Below, piece after piece: positions 27,073-35,449 of a stretch of 64,000 nt of DNA. The translations under genes and the position numbers were made by a program. Under the pieces are notes generated by a model. That model saw only the letters and a program-made list of their open reading frames with translations. It was not told the DNA's origin and ran no database searches. Origin of the DNA: Marmoricola sp. (GTDB lineage Bacteria; Actinomycetota; Actinomycetes; Propionibacteriales; Nocardioidaceae); NCBI GenBank assembly GCA_025964775.1, contig JAOPYE010000009.1, positions 1-64,000 of the forward strand, written 5' to 3'. How positions within the stretch are numbered: the stretch's first letter is position 1; each line of letters starts with the position of its first letter.

Positions 27073-27393
27073 CTACCGGGCCGCGTCACCCGCGTGGATC
27101 GGGCACAGGTGGTACCCGATCGGCGGAAACACCGGCTCGACCGAGAACCGCAAGCGGGACTCCGACCCGGACTCGATGGCTGCCTCGTAGCGCGCCGCCG
27201 CCGAGGCAGCATCGCGTGACGGATACGGTCCGGAGTACGACGAACTGCCTGAGGCAGTGTCGATGCACGCGACGAGGTGCGGCAGCGCCGCCTCCCGATC
27301 GAGGTCTTCCCGCTCGGCCAGCGCGGCCATCGCTGCCATCACTTCGACACGTTCGCGCCCGCCCATGCCCCGCCTGCCTTTCGCCGTGGTCAT
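27073..27393 (-). CDS. Small GPY-motif protein in the sigma-fusion cluster
   Basis: This 106-residue protein starts at the ATG at 27393 (MTTAKGRRGMGGRER); a later ATG in the same segment is possible. A helix MAAMAALAEREDLDREAALP precedes LPHLVACIDTASGSSSYSGP, followed by a helix rich in Ala. The pattern LP-x-[IL]V ... SG ... [ST]GPY ... A is shared with the 79-residue protein at 28833-29072, so they look like paralogues. The segment ending FPPIGYHLCPIH adds Cys and His. Function unknown. It begins 29 bases after the sigma-fusion stop. Confidence 0.6.
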   Translation of the reverse strand: MTTAKGRRGMGGRERVEVMAAMAALAEREDLDREAALPHLVACIDTASGSSSYSGPYPSRDAASAAARYEAAIESGSESRLRFSVEPVFPPIGYHLCPIHAGDAAR

Positions 27394-27421
27394 CGGGTTG
27401 ACGGATCGGTCCACCGATGGA

Positions 27422-28840
27422 TTACGACCCGGTCGCCACAGGCGCGGGAACCCCGACACCGACAGTTGCGGAGCCTTGTGAATCCACCGCGTAGATCCGG
27501 CCACCCATGGGTCGTCGGAGGTCGGCCACCGACACGTCGAAGGAGAACACCGGACTGCTGCCGCCGAGGCACTCCTCTGCGACGGTGCCGGGCGCGGTCG
27601 GCAGGGTTCGACACGTCCAGGCGCTGGCCGTCCTCAATCGGAACCTGCTGGCATTGGAGATCCGGGCGGTGAGCCTGACCTGTCTGGTCGTGCGGTTGAG
27701 GACGGTCGTGATGCGGGAGTCCACGGTCTGTGACGTGCGCACCGTGACCACGTCGGGTCCGACGAGCCTGAGCGGCGGCAAGAGACGAGGCAGCGCCGGC
27801 GGCCGGACCGAGGGGAGGACCGGACGAGCCGTCAAGGCGGTTGGACCAGGTATCAGCGACGGCCCCGGGGTCGGACGCGGAGTGGGCCGCAACGGCGGCG
27901 CGGACAGGGTCGGAGTCGGAGCCGGAGCGACCGGAGCAGTCCTCGCGGCGGACGGACGTTCGGACGCGGTGTGGTGCACCCAGGACGCGACCGCAGTCGT
28001 CGCCACGGCGACCGCGATCACTGCCGCTGTGGCTTTCACCAGCAAACCGTGCAGCGCGGACTGCACCACGCCCGTGCCGGCGTGGGCGCCGGGTACCAGT
28101 CCCAGCAGCGCGACCGGGGCCAGGAGCGCGCCCAGGTTGCTGTTGATGCTCTCGAGATCGATGACCGCGCCAGGACAGAACTCGCAGACGGCGAGGTGCT
28201 CTTCGAGCTCCGCGGTCCGCGCCGGCGTGAGCTCGTTGCGGACGTAGCGCGGTATCTGGGGAGCAAATTTCAGGCACGCCGGGTCGGTCGACACCGCGAG
28301 GTGCTCGGCGAGGTAGGCCTGCCGGAACCCTTCCCGCGCCCGCCAGCTCAACACACCCACCGCGTTGGCCTTGACGCCGAACCGGGCGGCGACGGTCTCC
28401 AGCGATTCGTCGAGCACCTCGGTGTACCAGAGGACCTCGCGCCACCGGTCCGGCAGGGACGCGAACGCGCGGTTGACCACCGTGGACTCGGCCTGGTCGG
28501 CCGCGTGGTCCCGGACGAATTCGTTTCCGGTGCCGTAGGTGGAGACGTCATCGACCAGCTCTTCACGACGGTGCCGCCGCAGGTCGTCGATCATCACGTT
28601 GCGGATCGAGGTCAGGAGGTAGGAGTTGAAGTTCGAGTCCGGACCTCGCCCGTCGTCGAGCAGCGCCATGATCTTGATGAACGCTTCGTTGACCAGATCG
28701 CCCGCACGGGCGGGGTCACCGGTCAACGTGGTCGCGAACCGGAGTCCCGAGGCGCTGTAGCGCTCGTACAGCACGGCGTACGCATCGCGATCACCGGCAC
28801 GACTGCGCGCGATGAGTTCCTGGTCGGAATCCTCAGGCAT
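27422..28840 (-). CDS. ECF sigma factor fused to ZAS-like, transmembrane and exported domains
   Basis: The ATG at 28840 gives 472 residues. Sigma region 2 covers about 20-92 (DPARAGDLVNEAFIKI, NSYLLTSIRNVMIDDLRRHR) and region 4 about 120-180 (SLPDRWREVLWYTEVLDESL). Next comes an anti-sigma-like zinc finger with His215, Cys219 and Cys222 in the H-x3-C-x2-C order. A membrane helix lies near 266-288, then a Pro/Thr-rich linker (300-345) and a beta-rich tail to the end, predicted outside the cell. So sigma factor and anti-sigma elements share one chain, and release would need proteolysis or a conformational switch. Comparable fusions are described among actinobacterial ECF groups such as ECF52, from memory. 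The start overlaps the preceding 79-residue gene by 8 bases. Confidence 0.88.
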   Translation of the reverse strand: MPEDSDQELIARSRAGDRDAYAVLYERYSASGLRFATTLTGDPARAGDLVNEAFIKIMALLDDGRGPDSNFNSYLLTSIRNVMIDDLRRHRREELVDDVSTYGTGNEFVRDHAADQAESTVVNRAFASLPDRWREVLWYTEVLDESLETVAARFGVKANAVGVLSWRAREGFRQAYLAEHLAVSTDPACLKFAPQIPRYVRNELTPARTAELEEHLAVCEFCPGAVIDLESINSNLGALLAPVALLGLVPGAHAGTGVVQSALHGLLVKATAAVIAVAVATTAVASWVHHTASERPSAARTAPVAPAPTPTLSAPPLRPTPRPTPGPSLIPGPTALTARPVLPSVRPPALPRLLPPLRLVGPDVVTVRTSQTVDSRITTVLNRTTRQVRLTARISNASRFRLRTASAWTCRTLPTAPGTVAEECLGGSSPVFSFDVSVADLRRPMGGRIYAVDSQGSATVGVGVPAPVATGS

Positions 28841-29072
28841 CGTTCTCCCCCGGCGGGTGCAGCCTGGCCAGGGACGCGTCCGGGTGACGGCCTCCGGCAT
28901 CGAGCGCGTCCAGGGCGCTCAGTGCCGCGACCTCGGTCTCGTAGGGTCCCGTGTGCGACAACCGCCCCGACCTGCCATCGGCATGGACGACGATGTAGGG
29001 CAGATCCCAGTCCTGCCGGAGCAGGGAGTCGCGGACGCGCCGTACCTCGGAGTCCGGGATGACCCTCACCAC
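28833..29072 (-). CDS. Small GPY-motif protein translationally coupled to the sigma-fusion gene
   Basis: This 79-residue protein from the GTG at 29072 begins MVRVIPDSEVRRVRDSLL, then WDLPYIVVHADGRSGRLSHT and GPYETEVAALSALDAL. It shares the LP-x-[IL]V and [ST]GPY-x5-A spacing with the 106-residue protein at 27073-27393. Its start overlaps the end of the upstream surface-protein gene (GTGGTGA), and its stop lies 8 bases inside the sigma-fusion start. Both overlaps favour coupled translation and near-fixed stoichiometry. Candidate roles are a cytoplasmic partner or inhibitor of the sigma domain; nothing in the sequence proves this. Confidence 0.65.
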   Translation of the reverse strand: MVRVIPDSEVRRVRDSLLRQDWDLPYIVVHADGRSGRLSHTGPYETEVAALSALDALDAGGRHPDASLARLHPPGENDA

Positions 29073-30061
29073 GACCGGCGCCCGGTCGGTGGTCGAGCTG
29101 CTGTCGCCCCTCGGTGCGGCGCCCCCAGCCGCACCGCGGGTGCGCCCACGACCAGACCGAGGGCGACGTCAGCCCTGGTGATCCGGTACGGCGCAGAAGG
29201 CTTGCACCCCATCGACCGGCCCGGCTCGAGGGTGCGCGCAGGACAGCTCACGGCGATCCCGCTCCGGGTCAGGAGCCCGTCGTCGACCGTGACACCGGTC
29301 AGCGCCACGTCGCCGGTGTTGACGACCACGAACTCGTAGAAGATCTCGTCGTTGGCGTCGAGGTACCCGTCGCGGTTGACGTCGACCGTCCTGCTGACGC
29401 GCTTGTCGAACCTGAGCGACGGATGGGTCACGACCGGGGTCACCGTGACGTCGGCGTGCGCGTCGTTGTTGGTCGCCGTCGTGGTGGTGTCGGTGCCCGG
29501 AGCCGGAATCACGAGCGGGTTCGTCTCTGCGGCGTCGCCCGGCGCAGGACTCATCCATGCCTCGGTGCGCAGCAATCCGGACGTGCCTGCATCGATCGTG
29601 GCGACGACCCCGATCGGCGCGCCGTCAGTGCCGGCCACCAGACCCGCGGCAGCGACACAGGTGATCTCGGCTGCGGCACGGATTCCCGACCCGGTCCTTG
29701 GCGAGAGCTCGCCGCAGCCGTACCCGGTGCCGGCCGCCGAGCGCACGGTCATCCCCTGGGGCACCTCTTCGGTGACCGACCAGCCCGCGGCGGCGTCGCC
29801 CGGACCTTCGTTGTGCGGGACGAGGGTGAAGGCGACCGCCTGTCCCGGATGCACCGGACCGACCGTGAGCAACGTCGTGGTCAGGCTGAGATCGATCATC
29901 GGTGTCGCCGAATCCTCTGCCCCAGCCGGGGCGGCCACACCCAGCCCGTAGCCCACACCTGCGGCGACCGCCATCACGCCGAGCAGCACCCTGGCAAGGT
30001 CCGCGGCCCGGGAAGCTGGCGGTTGGAGGACCACCTTCCCGGACCGGGAGTCCTGGCGCAT
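29066..30061 (-). CDS. Secreted DUF11-type surface protein
   Basis: This 331-residue protein starts at the ATG at 30061, which overlaps the stop of the small membrane gene (TGATG). A signal or membrane segment (LARVLLGVMAVAAGVGYGLG) ends in PAGAED. Two DUF11-like beta domains follow (about 55-160 and 235-310). The second opens with a calcium-loop-like DVNRDGYLDANDE and has FVVVNTGDVALTGVTVDDG. The last 25 residues are Arg/Pro-rich without LPxTG or a membrane anchor, so surface attachment is uncertain. The tail runs into the start of the next gene. Confidence 0.75.
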   Translation of the reverse strand: MRQDSRSGKVVLQPPASRAADLARVLLGVMAVAAGVGYGLGVAAPAGAEDSATPMIDLSLTTTLLTVGPVHPGQAVAFTLVPHNEGPGDAAAGWSVTEEVPQGMTVRSAAGTGYGCGELSPRTGSGIRAAAEITCVAAAGLVAGTDGAPIGVVATIDAGTSGLLRTEAWMSPAPGDAAETNPLVIPAPGTDTTTTATNNDAHADVTVTPVVTHPSLRFDKRVSRTVDVNRDGYLDANDEIFYEFVVVNTGDVALTGVTVDDGLLTRSGIAVSCPARTLEPGRSMGCKPSAPYRITRADVALGLVVGAPAVRLGAPHRGATAARPPTGRRSW

Positions 30062-30216
30062 CACGCAATCCTGAAGAGTGCGAACGTGACGACGATCAAA
30101 CCGACCGCGGCGACGGCCACCCCGACGCGCATGCTGCGCGCACCCAGGTCGACCGGACCTCGGTGCCTGGGGATGACCTTGGGCACCGGCTGCTCGGTGC
30201 GTAGTAAGCGGACCAC
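30061..30216 (-). CDS. 51-residue membrane peptide, first gene of the sigma-fusion cluster
   Basis: From the GTG at 30216 this short frame reads MVRLLRTEQPVPKVIPRHRG, then a polar stretch, then one hydrophobic helix (VGVAVAAVGLIVVTFALF) and the end RIA. Its TGA stop shares its final base with the A of the next gene's ATG (TGATG). The spacing, overlap and clear polarity (basic outside the helix on the N side) support a real gene too small for routine detection. It is predicted to be a single-span membrane protein with the N-terminus in the cytoplasm. Function unknown. Confidence 0.6.
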   Translation of the reverse strand: MVRLLRTEQPVPKVIPRHRGPVDLGARSMRVGVAVAAVGLIVVTFALFRIA

Positions 30217-30258
30217 GCCACACTGACGAAACTGAGGTCAACTTGATTACGCGGCGAA

Positions 30259-31182
30259 TCAGCCAGGCGCCCCCAACGGCAGCGAACGCAGGCTGGTGAA
30301 GTGACGAGCCTCACCTGTGACGGGGTCGCTGAAGTCCACCTCGCTGGCCAGGAGTTGGAGAGGTCGGGCGAAGTCATCGACCGCGACGTCCAGGACCTCG
30401 GGGTACAGCGGGTCGTTCACGATCGGGATGCCCAGACCGGCGAGGTGCACCCGGAGCTGATGGGTCCGGCCGGTCCGCGGCGAGAGCCGGTAGACAGCCA
30501 GGTCCTGGGACCTCGACTCGACCTCGATGAGCGTTTCGGCATTGACCGCGGCGCCCGCCACCCTCTCGGCCCGGTGCACACCGCGTTCCTTGCGCAGGTG
30601 GTCGCGCACCGTGATCGGGAAACTCAGGTCGGGTCGCCACGGCGCGAGCGCGCGATAGGTCTTGCGCACCTCGCCACGTTCGAAGAGTGACTGGTAGGCA
30701 CCGCGCCAACGGCGCTCGGTGGCCAGCATGAGTACGCCGGACGTGACCCGGTCCAGCCGGTGCAACGGCGAGAGCTCAGGCAGCCCGAGGTCCTGACGCA
30801 GCCGGACCACCACACTCTGCGTGACGTGCCGGCCGCGTGGAATCGTGGCGAGGAACGGCGGCTTGTCCACCACTACCAGGCGGTCGTCCTGGAAGAGGAC
30901 CGGAATCCCGCCGGGGACGACCGGCTCATCGCGGCGGTCGCGGTGGAACCAGACGAACGTGTGCGGCGTGTAGGGGTCGCCCTCGACCACGGGCGACAGG
31001 TCGTCGTACACGAAGCGCCCGGCGGACAGCATCCCGGCGACATCGACGTGCTCGGGGAGTCGGTGCCGCAGCCAGGCACCCATCGTCGGCCAGGGCTGGA
31101 GATCGAGACGATCACGATCCGGCGTCCGGAGCCACGCGGCGCCCAGGCCGTGACGCGGCGGCAACGGCGAACGCGGGGACAC
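30259..31182 (-). CDS. RluA-family RNA pseudouridine synthase
   Basis: This 307-residue enzyme converts uridine to pseudouridine in rRNA or tRNA. The catalytic motif is LHRLDRVTSGVLMLA, with Asp as nucleophile. Further family blocks are FQDDRLVVVDKPPFLATIPRG, YRLSPRTGRTHQLRVHLAGL and PIVNDPLYPE. An N-terminal segment of about 70 residues resembles the S4-like or short extension of the RluA/RluD group. The target site cannot be deduced. It lies upstream of the sigma-fusion cluster on the same strand with 42 bases between, so readthrough into that cluster is possible. Confidence 0.92.
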   Translation of the reverse strand: MSPRSPLPPRHGLGAAWLRTPDRDRLDLQPWPTMGAWLRHRLPEHVDVAGMLSAGRFVYDDLSPVVEGDPYTPHTFVWFHRDRRDEPVVPGGIPVLFQDDRLVVVDKPPFLATIPRGRHVTQSVVVRLRQDLGLPELSPLHRLDRVTSGVLMLATERRWRGAYQSLFERGEVRKTYRALAPWRPDLSFPITVRDHLRKERGVHRAERVAGAAVNAETLIEVESRSQDLAVYRLSPRTGRTHQLRVHLAGLGIPIVNDPLYPEVLDVAVDDFARPLQLLASEVDFSDPVTGEARHFTSLRSLPLGAPG

Positions 31183-31215
31183 GAACTTGATCGTAGAGCC
31201 ATGTCCGAGGTGTCG

Positions 31216-31227
31216 GGTTTCGAAACC
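31216..31227. promoter_or_regulatory. Palindrome in the divergent region before the large surface protein
   Basis: GGTTTCGAAACC is a perfect 12-base palindrome, placed 34 bases upstream of the pseudouridine synthase start and 132 bases before the surface-protein start. A consensus-like TTGACA lies at 31247-31252 but no -10 fits behind it. It could be an operator; no regulator is assigned. Confidence 0.3.
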
Positions 31228-31358
31228 TTTCGAGGCAAAGATCCTCTTGACAAGCGTCGTACTTTTTTTCCAGAGGATTGCGACGCCCCCTTGTCCCGCT
31301 GCCCTCGTCCGTTTGTCGGGAATCGGATTGCTGCCTGCACGGCAGCGAGGGGTGCGCC

Positions 31359-34300
31359 ATGTTCACCACGTCTCTTCGTCGCGGCGCGATCGCCATCGCC
31401 GCATCCAGCGCCTTGGCCGTGGTGACGCTCGCCGCTCCGGCGCAAGCGACCACGAACGACCAGGGATCGGCAGCGTCGATCATCGTGGCCGGTCCTTCCG
31501 GCGGCCTCGCTGCCGCATTCGCAGGATCACCGACCTCGTTGCTCCAGGGCCTGCTCTGTCCGATCGTGACAGCCCTGAGCAACACCACGACCAACATCCC
31601 GGTCGTCGGGCCGGTGGTGGACCAGCTGCCGAACGTCGTCTGCGCGCTCAGCGTGCTCGGGTACGTCTACAAGACCACGTACCTGCCACCGACCGGGCCA
31701 CCGATCGTGCGCTACACCAGGGCACTCGCCGGCGTTCCGACCCTGCTCGACGTCGACGGCAACGGGTTCACCGACTTCCTCGGAACGCTGACCCTCAGCC
31801 TGAGCCTGAACGGCATCACCCTCAACGTCAGCCGGACCGGATTCCCGGTGACCGGGCGGGTCAGCATCGAGGCGATCGCGATCGACCCTGCGACAGCGAA
31901 CACCTACGTCGGCTTCGGCGAGGACGGTACGGCAGTCGGTACGGCGCAGAACTGGTCCACCACGGTGAGCGTGCTCGGATTCTCGGGAAGCACGGCAGAC
32001 ATCGGACTGAGCCTGAAGACCAGCCAACCGCAGAGTTCCCTGGCCGCCATCGGGGAGCTGTTCTCAGGCGCGAACGCCGATGCCCCCGACCACGTCTACC
32101 GCGGAAATGCGTCCTTCGCCCCTGTACCCGCCGCCTTCACGACCGAGATCCGGGCCTCGCAGGGACGCCAGGAAGCGATCGTCACGAGTCCCCCCACGAC
32201 GCTCACGGCCAAGGTCGACGTGCTCTCGCCAGGACGCGCCCAGAACATCGGCCTGACCGCCAACCAGCTGCCCTCGAGCATCGACGTCGTGCACACGACC
32301 AGCGGTACGAGCGACACGACCACCTACGACGCCTCCGGCTCGATCGCCCAGCTCAACGGCACCTACCGCGACACCGTCAGTGGCAACATCGCCACGGACG
32401 CTGCCCTGGATGCCTGGGGGGTGCCAGCGCACATCCGGTTCGACCAGACCGGTGCCACCACGAGTGTCGGCGCGACCAGCGGACAGTTCGACCGGGTCCA
32501 GGCCCGGTTCGCCCAGGGAACGGCTGCCGATCCGCTCGACCCCGCAACGACTCCGTTCGCGCGGTACCACCGCACGTCGAGCACGGCGTTCACCGCCGGC
32601 GTGCAGCTCTCGAACCTGAAATCGGTGTCGATCAACCAGTCCGCGCCCTACGGAGGTGAACTCGTCTTCGGCACTGCACCGGCGCTCTTCCCGTTCACTG
32701 CCCAGGACGACACCAGCGGCCTGCACCTCGACGGCTCACTGTCCAACCTGCCGGCCGACACGACCGTCGGCGTCGACCTCACCAACGGCCTGGTGACCTT
32801 CAACGGCCACGGCACCGGGATCGACGAGATCAAGATCCACGCCACCCGTCCGGCTCCGTTCTTCGCACGGGCCACCCGACTCGACGCGACCCTGGACAAC
32901 CTGCCCGCCTCCGAGACCGTCAACGTGGCGCAGTCCAACGGCGGCGTCACCGCCAGTGCCAGCGCTCCCCTGGGTGCCCTGAGCCTGTTGGCCAGTGACG
33001 GGAGCGACGCCCCCGCCATCTCCGGGTCGGCGGCATCGTACGAGGACACCTCCAGCCTGTACCGGGCGTTCGTCCGGATCAGCGGCCTCGAAGGACTGAG
33101 CTTCCAGGCCAACCCGGTGATCGCCTCGATGCAGACCGCGACTCCGCAGGTGCTCACGGTCCACGGCAACCTGAGCGGCCTGACCTTCGACGGCACGATC
33201 GACAAGCTGCCGGCGAACCTGACGTTCTCGATGCAGCCCGGAGCCGGCGGGTCCAACGTCGTCGACTACAACAGCCACGGTTCGGTCATCGACAAGATCA
33301 CTGCCAGCGGAAGCGGACTGCCGGCACCCACCGGGATGCCGAACTTCGAGGCCGAGATCGACCAGCTGCCGAGCCACCTGACGGTGACGTTGCCGGCGAC
33401 CACCGGCAACGTCGTCTTCGACGCTCACGGCGACCACATCGGACGTGTCTACGCACAGGCTTGGGGTGGCACCAAAGCGAGCCTCGCGGCCAACCAGCAG
33501 ACGGTCGAGTACGTCGATGGCCAGCACATCGCGGCGAACCTGCTGCAGGTCGGCAGCGCGCAAGTGAGTACCACCGCGTCGCCGTTCCACCTCCAGTACG
33601 ACATCAGTTCGTCGCCCCTGGACTTCGAGTACGTGGCGGCTGATGCCAAGTTCCTGAGGGGCACGATCTCCAATCCCACGCCCGCAACGGTCGACTTCAA
33701 CACCTCGAACAAGACCAGCGTGCACTACCGCGCCACCACCAACACGCAGATCAACTCGATCACCCTGAAGACCGATCTGGCCGGCGGCTACATCGACGCC
33801 GACCTGCAGAACATCGCGCCGGACGTCCAGGTCTGCTTCTCGAGCACGAACAAGGCCTGCAAGCCCGGCTTCGTTCCCGCGAACACCCTGACCACCACCG
33901 GCGGCGACACCTACACCATGCCGGCGGCACTCTTCGACTTCTCGCTGACGCCGACGGATCTCAGCGGCGCCCAGTGGCCCAACCGGTTCAGGTTGGACGG
34001 CACCTACTGCTTCAACGAGTCGGACCCGACCACCTGTCTCAACGGGTCCAACCACAAGCAGCGGATCACGATGGACGACCTCGAGTTCGGCAAGGTGGCC
34101 GTGGGCGCCGGCTTCCAGAGCGACGGCTGCACCGCCTGTACGGCGGGCCGGGCGTACGCCTACTTCGACACGAACAACACGCTGATCAGCGGGGACGTGA
34201 AGTACTTCAACGAGGGTGACAGCGACGCGTTCGTGCATTACCACACCGACAGCAACAGCAGCGGGATCGAGGCGCAGAACAAGTTGCTGTTCGTGCAGTA

Positions 34301-34445
34301 CTGCATCGTCTGCCTGAACGAAACCAACCTCACGACGGTGAGTGGAGGCTCGTTCTCCTGCGTCGCGGATCCACACCTCGACATCTCCATCCCGGTCTTC
34401 GACGACATCGATGTGCTGAGCGGTAGCTTCATCCACTTCTGTTGA
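31359..34445 (+). CDS. Large secreted beta-rich repeat protein
   Basis: This 1028-residue protein has a classical signal peptide cleaved after AQA (about residue 30). The body repeats a pattern of a DNLPA- or DKLPA-type turn, then a strand ending in F-x(2)-HG, then I-x(2)-I, several times in the region 460-720. Earlier a calcium-loop-like VDGNGFTDFLG occurs. The last 200 residues are cysteine-rich (CFSSTNKACKPGF, CFNESDPTTC, DGCTACTAG, CIVC, SFIHFC), suggesting disulfides. No LPxTG, membrane anchor or known domain was seen. Likely an exported structural or binding protein. It is divergent from the pseudouridine synthase and monocistronic as far as seen. Confidence 0.8.
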   Translation: MFTTSLRRGAIAIAASSALAVVTLAAPAQATTNDQGSAASIIVAGPSGGLAAAFAGSPTSLLQGLLCPIVTALSNTTTNIPVVGPVVDQLPNVVCALSVLGYVYKTTYLPPTGPPIVRYTRALAGVPTLLDVDGNGFTDFLGTLTLSLSLNGITLNVSRTGFPVTGRVSIEAIAIDPATANTYVGFGEDGTAVGTAQNWSTTVSVLGFSGSTADIGLSLKTSQPQSSLAAIGELFSGANADAPDHVYRGNASFAPVPAAFTTEIRASQGRQEAIVTSPPTTLTAKVDVLSPGRAQNIGLTANQLPSSIDVVHTTSGTSDTTTYDASGSIAQLNGTYRDTVSGNIATDAALDAWGVPAHIRFDQTGATTSVGATSGQFDRVQARFAQGTAADPLDPATTPFARYHRTSSTAFTAGVQLSNLKSVSINQSAPYGGELVFGTAPALFPFTAQDDTSGLHLDGSLSNLPADTTVGVDLTNGLVTFNGHGTGIDEIKIHATRPAPFFARATRLDATLDNLPASETVNVAQSNGGVTASASAPLGALSLLASDGSDAPAISGSAASYEDTSSLYRAFVRISGLEGLSFQANPVIASMQTATPQVLTVHGNLSGLTFDGTIDKLPANLTFSMQPGAGGSNVVDYNSHGSVIDKITASGSGLPAPTGMPNFEAEIDQLPSHLTVTLPATTGNVVFDAHGDHIGRVYAQAWGGTKASLAANQQTVEYVDGQHIAANLLQVGSAQVSTTASPFHLQYDISSSPLDFEYVAADAKFLRGTISNPTPATVDFNTSNKTSVHYRATTNTQINSITLKTDLAGGYIDADLQNIAPDVQVCFSSTNKACKPGFVPANTLTTTGGDTYTMPAALFDFSLTPTDLSGAQWPNRFRLDGTYCFNESDPTTCLNGSNHKQRITMDDLEFGKVAVGAGFQSDGCTACTAGRAYAYFDTNNTLISGDVKYFNEGDSDAFVHYHTDSNSSGIEAQNKLLFVQYCIVCLNETNLTTVSGGSFSCVADPHLDISIPVFDDIDVLSGSFIHFC

Positions 34446-34515
34446 CCCCGACAACGACTGGATCGGCGTACTGGAGGGCGAGCGTAGGGCCGCACCTTCG
34501 TGATACCCCTGTGCG

Positions 34516-35430
34516 GTGACCAATCGTGTGCAGGACCTCCTCGGCATCCAGATCCCGATCGTCCAGGCGCCGATGACCTTCATCGCCAACGCCGCTCTCG
34601 CCGTGGCGGTCTCGGAGGCGGGCGGGATGGGTGTCATCGAAACGCTCTCGCCCCAGGGGCGCGAGGACCTTGCGCGGGTCCGGGAGCTGACCAGCGCGCC
34701 GGTGGGTGCCAACCTGATGATCCAGGGCTGGAAGAAGGATCCCTCGATCGTCGAGGTGATCGCCGAGGCAGGCATCACCTACGTCGCCACGTCCGCGGGC
34801 GACCCGGCGCTGTTCACCGACCGTCTCCACGACGCCGGCATGACGGTGTTCCACGTGGTCGGCTCCTTGCGGGCGGCGCAGAAGGCCGTCGACGCGGGCG
34901 TCGACGGGCTGGTCGTCGAAGGCGTCGAAGGCGGTGGCTTCAAGGGAGCCCTCGGCGCGTCGACCATGGTGCTGCTTCCGCTGATCGCCGGACAGATCGA
35001 CCTGCCGATCATCGCAGCCGGCGGGATCTGCGACGCGACCTCGATGGCAGCGGCGTTCGTCCTCGGCGCTGAGGGAGTCCAGATGGGCACCCGGATGCTC
35101 GCGACCACCGAGGCCGTCGTCCACCAGCACTTCAAGGACGCGATCACGGCGGCCGACGACTCCGGCACGGTGCTGCTCAGCGTGCCCGGCAACCCGACGA
35201 TGCGGGTCCTGCGCAACCAGCTCACCGAGACGGTGGACGCCGCGGCCGGCGTCAATCTCCTGGAGCGGATCACCGACCTCTACTTCGGCGGCGAGATGGA
35301 CGCCAGCGTCGCCAACACCGGACAGGTGTCGGCCCGGATCGACGAGGTCCTGCCCGTCGCGGCGGTGATAGAAGCGATGTGGGCCGGCTGCACCGCCGCG
35401 CTCGACGCCGGACGGGCGCGACTCGGCTGA
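34516..35430 (+). CDS. Nitronate monooxygenase-like FMN protein
   Basis: This 304-residue TIM-barrel flavoprotein of the 2-nitropropane dioxygenase family starts at the GTG at 34516. Characteristic pieces are QIPIVQAPMTFIANAALAVA, GGMGVIETLSP, VEGVEGGGFKGALGASTMVL and IIAAGGICDATSMAAAFVLG, the last binding FMN phosphate. The HxxD catalytic pattern of well-studied class I enzymes is not obvious to me, so it may act on other substrates or be an enoyl-reductase-like relative. The gene is separated by 70 bases from the surface-protein gene and is convergent with the dehalogenase. Confidence 0.85.
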   Translation: MTNRVQDLLGIQIPIVQAPMTFIANAALAVAVSEAGGMGVIETLSPQGREDLARVRELTSAPVGANLMIQGWKKDPSIVEVIAEAGITYVATSAGDPALFTDRLHDAGMTVFHVVGSLRAAQKAVDAGVDGLVVEGVEGGGFKGALGASTMVLLPLIAGQIDLPIIAAGGICDATSMAAAFVLGAEGVQMGTRMLATTEAVVHQHFKDAITAADDSGTVLLSVPGNPTMRVLRNQLTETVDAAAGVNLLERITDLYFGGEMDASVANTGQVSARIDEVLPVAAVIEAMWAGCTAALDAGRARLG

Positions 35431-35449
35431 CCACGCCGTACGAGGTGGA

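Noticed and set aside
31247-31270. TTGACA followed by a run of T as a full promoter for the large surface protein
   Set aside because: No -10 element is present at 16-18 bases; only the -35-like hexamer is seen, so a full promoter is not claimed.
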